From Saprospiraceae bacterium (GTDB lineage Bacteria > Bacteroidota > Bacteroidia > Chitinophagales > Saprospiraceae), in the NCBI GenBank assembly GCA_020846655.1, contig JADLDL010000375.1, forward strand, positions 1-64,000: DNA of 64,000 bases, given 5' to 3'. Shown in pieces: positions 1 to 8,610 of the stretch. The notes beneath the pieces were generated by a model. The model was given only the letters and a program-made list of their open reading frames with translations. It did not search any database and had not been told where the DNA came from. Made by a program: the position numbers and the translations under genes. Every line of letters starts with the position of its first letter. The stretch's first letter is position 1.

Positions 1-1511
1 AAGGCCATGTAGGAAGGCATATCAGTGAGGAACAAGCCCAGAAAATAACGGATTTCATTGCCGTGCAAATAAAACGAATCAAAGCGCGGATCGTCCTTAT
101 CCGCCGTCATGAGGGTGAAATTGGGGGCAAACTGCCGGGTTTCCAGCCAGTGCCGGTACTGCCAGAAATCGCGCATGAACTTGGACGTGCCCACCGGCTC
201 CGCCTGGAGATCGCCCAGTGTAGAGTCTGCCAGGGAGGCTTCCAGGTGTTCGCATTCATCTCCGTAGGCCATTTCATTGGGCGGCGCCAAAAAACTCTCG
301 GCAAAGTATCCGAAATAGGGTTTTTCAGCCAAAATGAAGTGTTTGACGGCACCTAGCAGGTCGTAATATTCGCCTGGCGCCTGGGGCACCCCTTTGGGTC
401 GCATTTGCACATGCGACATATCGCCGCGCATGAAATCAAAATTATAAGCGGCCTGGATATCCCGGTAGTGGGCACAAACGTAGTCCCAGGCAGCCGTGTT
501 GGGCCGATCAAAGTCCAGTTCCCAGTGTTGATTGTTGTCTTTGGACTCGTACAAGCGGTAGCGGGCCAATGGGCCGAATACCCTGGACATAGGCTGGGGT
601 TCCTTGATCCGGTAGTCGCGCCAGATCCGGCCGTCTTCGTCCTGCACCATCGCGAGTGGGTTGGGGTCTACTTCCAAGCCCCGGTATGGCGGCGCCATAG
701 TGGCGGGCACCGTTTCGAAGCCTTCTTCGTAGAGGCATTGCATCAGGCTTTTTCGCCGGGCCAGACGCTCCTCTGCATCGCTGGGTTCGCCAAACAGGCA
801 GCGCAGGCGCTCGGCTTCGGCCCAATGCTGAAAAAATTCGCTGGTATCGGTTGGGATATAAAATCCCGGCACCGCACTACCCTGCTCCAGGAGCCAGGCT
901 AAAATCGTCAGTTGAACGTCGGTAAACAAATCGCTGTGGTGCCGCACAATCTCGAGTTCGCGGCGTTGCAGCCATTCAAAATATTGCGGATTGGCCAGGG
1001 CCTGTTCGGAATAGCGGTCTGTGTGCGGGACCACATCCATACCCACCGTTTTGCCCAAGAGGTGCAACAGGTTGACCACCACCTTTAGTTGTTTTTCAAC
1101 CGTATCTAAATCAGGGAATACCGTGGCCAATTCGGGACTGTAAAACTCCGGGTTGAGGTTCCAACTACAGGGGCCATACAGGCTGGAAACAACCCCCGTT
1201 TCCCAAACAGGTAAAATATGGATCGCATTTTGCGCATGCGGCAGGGTAAGTGCGTAAGGAACAATTTTCCAGAAATGCTGAATCGTGCGCACATTGATCC
1301 CCACTGTTTTGGCGGTTTTCAACCATTGCGTATCGCGCTGCCGGGCTACCGGGCTTTCGAAGTGTATGGCCGGGTCCATCGCCCGGAAAACGGCATCAGC
1401 ACCATACTGGCTTTCCAGGATTTGAAGGATCTCCCGGACAGAAAATTGCTGGATTTCCTGAGGGAGCAGGGTCAGGCAGGACTCGGGCAGATCGGACAAG
1501 GTCTTCGACAC
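1..1511 (-). CDS. Alpha-amylase-superfamily-like glycoside hydrolase, 3' part missing at window edge
   Basis: A single open frame runs leftward from about 1511 off the window, so the C-terminal part is missing. In order, the translation holds segments resembling the conserved regions of clan GH-H (GH13-like) TIM-barrel enzymes: DVVPHTDR (region I-like), FDFMRGDMSH (region II-like, candidate nucleophile Asp), YFAESFLAPPNE (region III-like, candidate acid/base Glu) and LMTADKDDPR (region IV-like). No signal peptide is visible, so a cytosolic enzyme is inferred; the substrate is unknown. The start is uncertain: I chose GTG at 1511 because no ATG lies in the right place, and TTG codons further upstream remain possible. 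The catalytic assignments rest only on spacing and local motif likeness, and the family could be a divergent, unclassified GH-H relative. Confidence 0.6.
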   Translation of the reverse strand, partial: MSKTLSDLPESCLTLLPQEIQQFSVREILQILESQYGADAVFRAMDPAIHFESPVARQRDTQWLKTAKTVGINVRTIQHFWKIVPYALTLPHAQNAIHILPVWETGVVSSLYGPCSWNLNPEFYSPELATVFPDLDTVEKQLKVVVNLLHLLGKTVGMDVVPHTDRYSEQALANPQYFEWLQRRELEIVRHHSDLFTDVQLTILAWLLEQGSAVPGFYIPTDTSEFFQHWAEAERLRCLFGEPSDAEERLARRKSLMQCLYEEGFETVPATMAPPYRGLEVDPNPLAMVQDEDGRIWRDYRIKEPQPMSRVFGPLARYRLYESKDNNQHWELDFDRPNTAAWDYVCAHYRDIQAAYNFDFMRGDMSHVQMRPKGVPQAPGEYYDLLGAVKHFILAEKPYFGYFAESFLAPPNEMAYGDECEHLEASLADSTLGDLQAEPVGTSKFMRDFWQYRHWLETRQFAPNFTLMTADKDDPRFDSFYLHGNEIRYFLGLFLTDMPSYMA

Positions 1512-1742
1512 AGTACTTAAACAATAAATGAACAAATCGCGTTGGTGAATACTGGACTACTTCTAAATAGCCTTTTTTTATTGCTTATAATCGGTTATAT
1601 TCGCTGCGCGAAAGTAGATGAAAACGAGAAGAGCTAAGGGGCAAATATTACTACGACAGTACATAAAGACAAAGACAAACACACCCTAAGCAGCGCACCA
1701 CACTGCTTTAATCCTTTTCCCGAGAACAAAAACGCTCAGACC

Positions 1743-2273
1743 GTGATTTACAAAGTAAAACTAAAAAATGCCGACGACATGGTTTTGTTGGATGACCATG
1801 TGTACGATTGGTTGACCGCAGACGCCTATCTCTCCAAAATTGATTTGGTCAACAACCTGCGCAAACACTCCAGTGGCTGCGCCGTGTTTCAAAAAACCTG
1901 GAAAAAAGCCGACGGCGGGTTCAAGACCGAAACGATCTATCTCCACAAGATCATCGCAGAAAAATTTTTAGGCGACCAGAAGCTTGATAAAAAGCGGCTG
2001 GTGGGTGCTAAAAATGGCGACAAACTGGATTGCCGGCTCGACAACCTGCTGTACCGTTCGCGCTCGGTAGCCAGCCGGCAACGCAAAACCAGCAGCAAAA
2101 CAGGTTTTACCGGCGTATACCGGGAGCACAACCGCTTCCGCGCAGTTATCTCCATACGGGGAAAATCCGTGCATATCGGCATGTTTGATACCGCCGAAGA
2201 AGCAGCATCTGCCTACAACAAGGTTTCCAGGGAAACCTACGGCGAAGAAGGCAAGATTAACAAGATTAAATAG
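1743..2273 (+). CDS. HNH-like plus AP2-domain DNA-binding protein
   Basis: The product has 176 residues and starts at GTG. The N-terminal half resembles HNH homing-endonuclease-type proteins: an IYLHKIIAEKFLG segment followed by VGAKNGDKLDCRLDNLLY. In active HNH_3-type enzymes the second segment normally begins with His residues (HxNGDxxDNRxxNL), and here that His is absent. Residues about 118-170 form an AP2/ERF-like DNA-binding domain (TGFTGVYREHNRFRAVIS, then FDTAEEAASAYNK). Such HNH-AP2 proteins are known from homing endonucleases, phages and Bacteroidota genomes. It could be a domesticated DNA-binding protein or regulator, or a decayed endonuclease. It is a stand-alone gene with an AT-richer leader (about 1520-1740) and is convergent with miaE. 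Confidence 0.75.
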   Translation: MIYKVKLKNADDMVLLDDHVYDWLTADAYLSKIDLVNNLRKHSSGCAVFQKTWKKADGGFKTETIYLHKIIAEKFLGDQKLDKKRLVGAKNGDKLDCRLDNLLYRSRSVASRQRKTSSKTGFTGVYREHNRFRAVISIRGKSVHIGMFDTAEEAASAYNKVSRETYGEEGKINKIK

Positions 2274-2286
2274 AAGGCCTGCTGTT

Positions 2287-2892
2287 TTAGTGCATCCGAT
2301 CGCCACGTGGGGTCATTTCCTGCAGGATATGTGCTTCCCGGTACAGGTATTCCTGCCAGCGCAAACGCACGGCGGTGGGGTCGAAATACAATTCTGCCAG
2401 GTCCAGAAACATCCGGTAGTGGCTGGCTTCGGCAACCATGAATTTGTGGTACCAACCGCGCAACTCCTCGTCAGCGCAATACAACGACAGCAATCGAAAG
2501 CGTTCGCAGCTGCGCGCCTCAATCAGGGCGCAAGTAAGCAAACGCTCCAAAAGCGCCTCCTCGCGGGAGACGCCTTTTTTCTGAAATTTCAACACCTCGT
2601 TGACGTATTCGTCCTTGCGCTGCCGGCCCAGGCGCAGGTTTCGTTTCTTCAATTCGACCAGCACCAATCGAAAGTGCCCCCATTCCTCCGTGACCACCGG
2701 CGCCAATTCTTCCACAAGTTCGAGCCGGTCCGGGTACGCCTGAATCAAGGAAATGCAAGCCGTTGCTGCTTTTTGTTCGCAATACGCGTGGTCTGTCAGG
2801 ATTTCCCCAAGGTCCATTTCAGCCAGGTTGACCCAGCGGGGGTCTGTCGGCAATTTCAAGCCGAGTTTGGTGTTGTGCAGTACCGATTCCAT
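2287..2892 (-). CDS. miaE: tRNA-(ms2io6A37) hydroxylase MiaE-like
   Basis: The product has 201 residues and is a ferritin-like four-helix diiron protein. MiaE hydroxylates the isopentenyl side chain of ms2i6A at position 37 of tRNAs reading UNN codons. Candidate iron ligands fit the family pattern: Glu39, Glu70 and His73 (EEWGH), Glu125 (EARSCER), and Glu155 with His158 (EASHYR). Length is typical of the family. The gene is divergent from the TrmH-family gene, with 59 bases between start codons, so two tRNA/rRNA modification genes share one promoter region. A TACTTTTG element lies only 4 bases before the ATG. If it is the real -7 element the message would be nearly leaderless, or translation could begin at Met26. 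Confidence 0.9.
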   Translation of the reverse strand: MESVLHNTKLGLKLPTDPRWVNLAEMDLGEILTDHAYCEQKAATACISLIQAYPDRLELVEELAPVVTEEWGHFRLVLVELKKRNLRLGRQRKDEYVNEVLKFQKKGVSREEALLERLLTCALIEARSCERFRLLSLYCADEELRGWYHKFMVAEASHYRMFLDLAELYFDPTAVRLRWQEYLYREAHILQEMTPRGDRMH

Positions 2893-2896
2893 TCTG

Positions 2897-2904
2897 CAAA
2901 AGTA
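2897..2904 (-). promoter_or_regulatory. Candidate -7 element for miaE
   Basis: TACTTTTG on the minus strand matches the Bacteroidota TAnnTTTG -7 consensus. It lies unusually close to the miaE ATG at 2892, so it implies a leaderless transcript or is coincidental. Confidence 0.4.
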
Positions 2905-2921
2905 CTACTCCGGCGGTTTTT

Positions 2922-2929
2922 TACCTTTG
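2922..2929 (+). promoter_or_regulatory. Candidate -7 element for the TrmH-family gene
   Basis: TACCTTTG matches the Bacteroidota -7 consensus TAnnTTTG and lies 22 bases before the ATG at 2952. No clear -33 TTTG partner is seen at 19-21 bases. Confidence 0.6.
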
Positions 2930-2951
2930 CCTCCGCAAACTTCGTTTTGGC

Positions 2952-3482
2952 ATGGAAAAACTCAGCATGGCGGCCCTGAACCGGCTTAGTCCGGATTCTT
3001 TTCGGGAAACCAAAAAATACCCCATCGTGTTGGTGCTCGACAACGTGCGCTCCGGGCTGAACGTCGGCTCGGTGTTTCGTACCGCCGATGCCTTTGCGCT
3101 GGAACGGGTGATGCTCTGCGGTATCACTGCCCAGCCGCCGCACCGCGAGATCCTGAAAACAGCCTTGGGCAGCACCGAATCCGTCGATTGGCAGTACCTC
3201 GAATCCACCCTGGAGGCTGTGCGGCAATTGCAGGCCTCCGGCTACCAGACCTGGGCAGTGGAACAAACCACGGAAAAAACCTGGTTGCAGGATTTTTTGC
3301 CTTCGGCCAACGAGAAATATGCCTTTGTGTTTGGCAACGAGGTAGACGGCGTGCAGGATGAAGTGCTCCGGCGCTGTACCGGCGTGTTGGAAATTCCACA
3401 ATTCGGCACCAAGCATTCACTCAACATTGCCGTAACGGCGGGCATCGTCAGTTGGGAGTTGGTGCGCAAGTTGAACCTGTAA
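2952..3482 (+). CDS. TrmH/SpoU-family (SPOUT) RNA 2'-O-methyltransferase
   Basis: The product has 176 residues. The three SpoU motifs are visible: NVRSGLNVGSVFRTADAF at 31-48 (with Arg43 in the catalytic position), FVFGNEVDGV at 126-135, and IPQFGTKHSLNIAVTAGI at 148-165, which together form the knotted SAM-binding site. There is no N-terminal L30e-like substrate-binding extension, so this is a minimal SPOUT enzyme, probably acting on the 2'-OH of a tRNA or rRNA nucleotide. The exact target cannot be read from the sequence. It is divergent from miaE and followed by lysC, which has its own promoter element. Confidence 0.88.
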   Translation: MEKLSMAALNRLSPDSFRETKKYPIVLVLDNVRSGLNVGSVFRTADAFALERVMLCGITAQPPHREILKTALGSTESVDWQYLESTLEAVRQLQASGYQTWAVEQTTEKTWLQDFLPSANEKYAFVFGNEVDGVQDEVLRRCTGVLEIPQFGTKHSLNIAVTAGIVSWELVRKLNL

Positions 3483-3500
3483 AGAATCGCGTTACCTTCC

Positions 3501-3508
3501 TACCTTTG
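3501..3508 (+). promoter_or_regulatory. Candidate -7 element for lysC
   Basis: TACCTTTG lies 60 bases before the preferred GTG start of aspartokinase. Its position argues against starts further upstream, such as the GTG near 3452. Confidence 0.55.
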
Positions 3509-3568
3509 CGCGTCCGAAACAGCCCCTTTGGCCCTTCATTTTTTCATGACTCAATTTTTCCAAACAAC

Positions 3569-4876
3569 GTGAATGTATTCAAATTTGGCGGCGCCAGCCT
3601 GAAAGACGCCGCAGGTGTAAAAAACGTAGCCTCGATTTTGCAACGCTATGCCTCTGATTCCCTGGTAGTTGTCGTTTCTGCTATGGGCAAATCCACCAAC
3701 GCACTGGAGGCTGTGGTGGCTGCTCATGCCAAACAAACCGGTGAGGCGCCAGCCTTGTACCAGGCGCTCAAAGAGCACCACTATGCCATCATGCGCGAAT
3801 TGTTTGAGCCCGGCGACGACGTGTTCAATATCGTCAACGACACCTTTGTAGAGGGCGACTGGGTGCTGGAAGAAAAACCCGCCGAGGACTATGACTACAT
3901 GTACGACCAGATCGTATGTGTCGGCGAATTGGTCTCCTCCAAAATTACAGCAGCCTATCTCAATAAAATAGGCCTCCGGACCCATTGGCTTGATGCCCGC
4001 GACGTGGTGGCCACCGACAACACCTACCGGGAAGGCTGGGTGATTTGGGATAAAACCAAGGCCAATACGCAAAAAAATGTGGCCCCTCTGTTGGCAAAAA
4101 GAGGCTTTGTGCTGACGCAGGGCTTTATCGGCGCCACTTCCGAAAATTTCACCACCACGCTGGGCCGCGAAGGTTCGGACTATTCGGCCGCCATTTTCTC
4201 CTACTGCCTCGATGCGGAAAGCATGTCGATCTGGAAGGATGTGCCTGGCGTCCTGAATGCTGACCCGCGTTTGTTTGAAAATGTGGTGAAACTTGACCGC
4301 CTTTCCTACAAAGAAGCCATCGAAATGACCTACTATGGCGCCCAGGTGATTCACCCAAAAACCATCAAGCCGCTGCAAAACAAAAATATCCCGCTATTTG
4401 TAAAGTCCTTTTTGGACCCGGCAGCGCCAGGCACTGAGATCAGCAGCGATACGGAAGAAGCCTATCCGCCCATTATTGTGGTGGAAAAAAACCAGGCCCT
4501 GCTGCACATCAGCACCAACGACTATTCCTTTGTGGCCGAGCAACATATGGCCCGCTTGTTTGCCAAACTGGCGGAGCTCCGGCTGTTTGTCAACATGATG
4601 CAAAACACCGCCATCAGTTTTACGATTTGCGTACCGAACGTGCCCGAACGCCTGGTCAAATTTGTCAAAGATGTCTCGGATGAATTCCGGGTCAAGCAGG
4701 AAAATGACTTGGAGTTGATCACCATCCGGCACTACAACGAAGAGACCATTGCTACCTTGAAAAAGGGCAAAATGGTTTTGTTTGAGGAGCGAATCCGCAA
4801 TACCATGCAAATGGTGGTGAAAAACGTACCCGCCATCGAGCGCCGTACCGTTGAATTGGAGCGGGCCAAAGGCTAG
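3569..4876 (+). CDS. lysC: Aspartate kinase
   Basis: The product is a monofunctional aspartokinase of 435 residues, catalysing the first step from aspartate to lysine/diaminopimelate, threonine and methionine. The N-terminus reads VNVFKFGGASLKDAAG, the kinase KFGG motif. TTLGREGSDYSAA marks the phosphate/Asp-binding loop of amino-acid kinases, and DVPGVLNADPR follows. The last ~130 residues form a divergent ACT-type regulatory region, and feedback control by lysine or threonine is inferred from it. The frame is open upstream to 3452, but the family N-terminus and the promoter element at 3501-3508 favour GTG at 3569. There is no fused homoserine dehydrogenase domain. dapF, later in the same pathway, is far away at 50.8 kb. 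Confidence 0.92.
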   Translation: MNVFKFGGASLKDAAGVKNVASILQRYASDSLVVVVSAMGKSTNALEAVVAAHAKQTGEAPALYQALKEHHYAIMRELFEPGDDVFNIVNDTFVEGDWVLEEKPAEDYDYMYDQIVCVGELVSSKITAAYLNKIGLRTHWLDARDVVATDNTYREGWVIWDKTKANTQKNVAPLLAKRGFVLTQGFIGATSENFTTTLGREGSDYSAAIFSYCLDAESMSIWKDVPGVLNADPRLFENVVKLDRLSYKEAIEMTYYGAQVIHPKTIKPLQNKNIPLFVKSFLDPAAPGTEISSDTEEAYPPIIVVEKNQALLHISTNDYSFVAEQHMARLFAKLAELRLFVNMMQNTAISFTICVPNVPERLVKFVKDVSDEFRVKQENDLELITIRHYNEETIATLKKGKMVLFEERIRNTMQMVVKNVPAIERRTVELERAKG

Positions 4877-5030
4877 CGGCATTGAGAATTTTCGGCTGAA
4901 CCTGTTGCCCAGCCCTATGCTGGTCGATAAGTGACAACCGGGCCTTCCCGTACCTTGTTCTTTGTTGTTTTTAATCCATGTGCGCAGCCGCGCACGTGAT
5001 GTTCATGCGTTTTCCAAATCTTACTCCTCA

Positions 5031-7631
5031 ATGCGTAGTATCAAATTCCTTTTTTTTCTGGCTCTGGTGGCGCTTCCTGTATTGCTCGCCGCACAAATTC
5101 CACCCGCAAATGCCAGCCGGGGCAATATGCCGGGTAATCCCGCACAACTAAATATCGGCCGTTTTTATGGAAAAGTGCTGGACGAATCGACCGGCAAAGG
5201 CCTGGCCTATGCCTCTGTTCAATTGAGTGCGATGCGCTTCGACAGCACAAGCCGTTCCATGAAAGAAGTCCTCCTAGCCGGCCAACTCACCGAAGAAAAC
5301 GGCGATTTCAGCCTGGAAAACCTGCCGGCTATGGGCCAGTTTACCCTGAAGATCAGTTTTATGGGCTATGCCAGCCTCGAGCAGAAGGTTTCTTTTGGGC
5401 TCACGCCGGGTGGCCGGCCGGGTGCCGGTTTTGATCCGGGGAAACTGGACAAAGACCTCGGCAATATTACGCTGGCGACTTCCTCCAAAATGCTAAAAGA
5501 AGTGACGGTAAGTGGCGAAGCCTCGGTAGTGAGCCTGGCCTTGGATAAAAAAGTGTACAAAGTGGATAAAAATGCCGTTGCCGCCGGCGGCAACGCCGAA
5601 GATGCGTTGAAAAACGTGCCGTCCCTGACAGTGGATATTGATGGCAACGTAGCCATGCGCAATGCCGCGCCTCAAATTTTTGTCGACGGCCGCCCCACTA
5701 CCCTGGCACTCGACCAGATCCCAGCCGATGCCATCGACAACATCGAAGTGATCAGCAACCCTTCCGCCAAGTACGACGCTTCGGGCGGTACGGCGGGGAT
5801 TATCAATATCGTCCTGAAAAAAGAGCGCCGCGTGGGCTACAATGGTTCGATCCGGGCCGGCATTGATAAGCGTGGCCGAGGTAATTTAAATGGCGATTTG
5901 AATGCTCGCCAAGGCAAGATCAACGTCTTCCTGAGCGGTGGTTATTCAGCCCGCAAATCAATTGGCAACGGCGAAACCGACCGCTATAACCTGTTTGGGT
6001 CGCCGCTGACCAACGTTTACCAAAGCAGCAACTCCGAAAACGGCCGCGGTTTTATCAATAGCCGGGCCGGGATCGACTGGTTTGTCGACAATCGCAATAC
6101 CCTGACGCTCACGGGCAATTTCCACGGCGGCCGGTTCCGGTCCTTTGATGAATTGGGTATCCAAACCGATACCCTGCTCTCTGCTGGCCGGGTCAGCACC
6201 TTTGCCACCCGCAATTCGGACAACACCCGCCAATGGAAAAACCTGGGCAGCCAATTGTTGTACAAGCATTTGTTTCCCAAAGAAGGCAAAGAGTGGACCG
6301 CCGACCTGAACTACAACAGCAGTCGCTGGGACAACAAAGGTTTCTTCGCCACCACTTACCAGCAGTCGGCCACAGAGACCCGGCAACAACAAAACGGGGA
6401 GGGTGACAACCAGTTTGTTACCGTCCAAACCGATTATGTGGATCCCATCGGGCCAAAAATGAAAATTGAGGCGGGAGCCCGTGCCGCTATCCGGAACTAC
6501 AACAGCGAAAACGGCAATTTTCAATACGATTTCCAGCAGGGCGCCTATGTGCGCACGCCGGGTTTTGCGGACAAATACAAGTTCAACGATCAGGTGTACG
6601 CGGCCTACGCTACCTTCAGTAATTCCTACAGCCAATGGGGCTACCAGTTGGGCTTGCGCGCCGAAAGTTCGACCTACACCGGCACCTTAATCGATATCGA
6701 CTCCACTTTTTCTAATGAATTTCCCCTGAGTTTGTTTCCGAGTGTCTTTCTGACCTACAAACTCAATGAAGAGGACAATGTGCAGTTGAGTTATACCCGC
6801 CGGATCAATCGCCCGAACTTTTTCCAATTGGTGCCCTTTCCTGATTTTTCAGACTCCTTGCTGTTGTCGCGTGGTAATCCCGGGCTCATTCCGGAATTTA
6901 CCAATTCGCTGGAAGCCTCGTATCAGAATATTTTCAACCGCGCCCACAACCTCTTGGCGACGGTGTACTATAAGCAAACCACCAACCTGATCACGTCCTA
7001 CCAGTATTCTGAATTCAATGCTGCGCTCAACCGGGAAGTGATTGTTTCGACCTTTGCCAATTCAAATTCCAGTCAGGCCTATGGTTTGGAACTGACGCTG
7101 AAAAATACCTTTTGGAGCAAAATTGAATTGACGAGCAACCTGAATTTTTACAATTCAATCGTCAATGCGCGGAATATAGAGAGCAATTTGTCGAACGAAC
7201 AATTCACCTGGTTTGTGAAGGAGAACCTAAGTATAAAACTCCCGGCGCAACTGACCTTGCAACTGTCTGGCGAGTACCAGAGCCGTACGGCGGTGTCGTT
7301 GAGCAATCCTTCGATGCACGGTGGTTGGCGGGGCGGCCCGAGTTCTTCTGCACAAGGCTACACGATCCCGAACTGGTTTGTCGACGTGTCGCTGCGCAAG
7401 GACCTTTGGAACCGGACCGCGTCCATTTCGCTGGCGGTGCAGGATATTTTCAGGAGCCGGCGCAGTGGAAGCCACTCTGAGTCCATCTATTTTGTGCAGG
7501 ACAGTTGGCGCCGGCGCGACCCGCAGTTTGTGCGCCTGAATTTCTCCTGGCGCTTTGGCAAATTTGACGCATCCTTGTTTAAGAGGAAAAACAACAAAGT
7601 CAACGCAGAAGGCATGGACAGCGGTTTTTAA
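5031..7631 (+). CDS. Outer-membrane beta-barrel receptor with carboxypeptidase-regulatory-like domain
   Basis: The product has about 866 residues. The start is placed at the ATG before a clear signal peptide (MRSIKFLFFLALVALPVLLAAQ), although the frame is open to a TTG at 4962. After the signal comes a CarboxypepD-regulatory-like fold (about residues 40-140, FYGKVLDESTGKGLAYASV). A plug-like segment follows (VDIDGNVAMRNAAPQIFVDG, then IDNIEVISNPSAKYDASGGT), then a long barrel rich in aromatic and Asn/Ser strands (RINRPNFFQLVPFPDFSD). This is the OMP_b-brl_3 class of TonB-dependent-receptor-like proteins common in Bacteroidota. The ligand is unknown, there is no SusD partner beside it, and no TonB box was recognised. 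A hairpin terminator follows at 7681. Confidence 0.88.
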   Translation: MRSIKFLFFLALVALPVLLAAQIPPANASRGNMPGNPAQLNIGRFYGKVLDESTGKGLAYASVQLSAMRFDSTSRSMKEVLLAGQLTEENGDFSLENLPAMGQFTLKISFMGYASLEQKVSFGLTPGGRPGAGFDPGKLDKDLGNITLATSSKMLKEVTVSGEASVVSLALDKKVYKVDKNAVAAGGNAEDALKNVPSLTVDIDGNVAMRNAAPQIFVDGRPTTLALDQIPADAIDNIEVISNPSAKYDASGGTAGIINIVLKKERRVGYNGSIRAGIDKRGRGNLNGDLNARQGKINVFLSGGYSARKSIGNGETDRYNLFGSPLTNVYQSSNSENGRGFINSRAGIDWFVDNRNTLTLTGNFHGGRFRSFDELGIQTDTLLSAGRVSTFATRNSDNTRQWKNLGSQLLYKHLFPKEGKEWTADLNYNSSRWDNKGFFATTYQQSATETRQQQNGEGDNQFVTVQTDYVDPIGPKMKIEAGARAAIRNYNSENGNFQYDFQQGAYVRTPGFADKYKFNDQVYAAYATFSNSYSQWGYQLGLRAESSTYTGTLIDIDSTFSNEFPLSLFPSVFLTYKLNEEDNVQLSYTRRINRPNFFQLVPFPDFSDSLLLSRGNPGLIPEFTNSLEASYQNIFNRAHNLLATVYYKQTTNLITSYQYSEFNAALNREVIVSTFANSNSSQAYGLELTLKNTFWSKIELTSNLNFYNSIVNARNIESNLSNEQFTWFVKENLSIKLPAQLTLQLSGEYQSRTAVSLSNPSMHGGWRGGPSSSAQGYTIPNWFVDVSLRKDLWNRTASISLAVQDIFRSRRSGSHSESIYFVQDSWRRRDPQFVRLNFSWRFGKFDASLFKRKNNKVNAEGMDSGF

Positions 7632-7680
7632 GGCCCAGCCGATCTGTTTGTTATTTCAAGCCATTGAGGGCTTCGATCAG

Positions 7681-7714
7681 CCACTCCCGGGAAATGATTT
7701 CGGGAGTGGTTTTT
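7681..7714 (+). terminator. Rho-independent terminator after the outer-membrane receptor
   Basis: A 9-bp perfect stem (CCACTCCCG / CGGGAGTGG) with an 11-base loop is followed by TTTTT. It lies 50 bases after the receptor stop codon. Confidence 0.8.
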
Positions 7715-7782
7715 AATTCTACATTCGTACTGCCGGGTTTTTTAATTGTATTTTCCAAAAACCCAAAGCCAGTTCCTCTTTG

Positions 7783-7790
7783 TACCTTTG
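7783..7790 (+). promoter_or_regulatory. Candidate -7 element for mtgA
   Basis: TACCTTTG lies 20 bases before the GTG at 7811. This spacing supports the short N-terminus of MtgA rather than the longer open frame beginning near 7664. Confidence 0.6.
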
Positions 7791-7810
7791 GCCCCCAAAA
7801 TATCCCGCTT

Positions 7811-8599
7811 GTGAATTTCCTGAAACGCATGTTGCGCCGCTGGTACCGCGCGATACCCCGCAAAGAAGACGGCACCTTGTCGTGGGGGCGCTATTTCCGC
7901 CGGCTGGTGCTCCGGCTGGTCCTTTGGTTTTTTGGCATAACCATCGGCCTGACACTGCTCTACGCCTTCCTTCCGGTGCCCTGCACGCCCCTCATGTTTA
8001 TCCGAAGTATCGAACAAGCCTCGGAGGCCAATCGAGACCTTCGCTGGAAGAAAGACTGGGTGCCCATGTCCGAATTGTCGCCCAAACTCCAATTGGCCGT
8101 GGTGTGCGCCGAAGACCAGGAGTTCCTGGAACACGAAGGCTTTGATTTTGCAGCCATTGAAAAAGCCTACAAATACAACCGCACCCACAAACGCAAGCGC
8201 GGCGCGAGCACCATCAGCCAGCAAACCGCCAAAAACACCTTCCTCTGGCCCGCCCGCTCCTGGATTCGTAAGGGCCTGGAGGTGTATTTTACCTTCCTGA
8301 TCGAAGTGATTTGGAGCAAGGAACGGATCATGACCGTCTACCTGAACATCATCGAATTTGGCGACGGCATCTACGGCGCAGAAGCGGCGGCCCGCCATTA
8401 TTACAACAAGGCAGCCAAGGACCTGACCACTTCCGAAGCCGCCATGCTGGCGGCTATTTTGCCCAATCCGCTGAAACGCTCGCCCAAAAACCCCAGCGGC
8501 GAGGTGCGCCAACGCCAACAATGGATCATCAGCCAGATGCGCATGTGGGGCGGGAAAATTGATTTTGACGACCCCAACACCCCTAAAAAAGAAAAATAG
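7811..8599 (+). CDS. mtgA: Monofunctional biosynthetic peptidoglycan transglycosylase
   Basis: The product has 262 residues and a single GT51 domain without a penicillin-binding transpeptidase domain. It polymerises lipid II into glycan strands at the outer face of the inner membrane. A transmembrane anchor lies near residues 33-55 (VLWFFGITIGLTLLYAFLPV). GT51 motifs are visible: AVVCAEDQEFLEHEGFD (catalytic Glu of the EDxxFxxHxG type), KRGASTISQQTAKN, and YLNIIEFGDGIYGAEAAA. GTG at 7811 is preferred because of the promoter element; ATG at 7829 is the alternative. The next gene starts 12 bases downstream, so the two are probably co-transcribed. Confidence 0.93.
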   Translation: MNFLKRMLRRWYRAIPRKEDGTLSWGRYFRRLVLRLVLWFFGITIGLTLLYAFLPVPCTPLMFIRSIEQASEANRDLRWKKDWVPMSELSPKLQLAVVCAEDQEFLEHEGFDFAAIEKAYKYNRTHKRKRGASTISQQTAKNTFLWPARSWIRKGLEVYFTFLIEVIWSKERIMTVYLNIIEFGDGIYGAEAAARHYYNKAAKDLTTSEAAMLAAILPNPLKRSPKNPSGEVRQRQQWIISQMRMWGGKIDFDDPNTPKKEK

Positions 8600-8610
8600 G
8601 AACCCATCGC

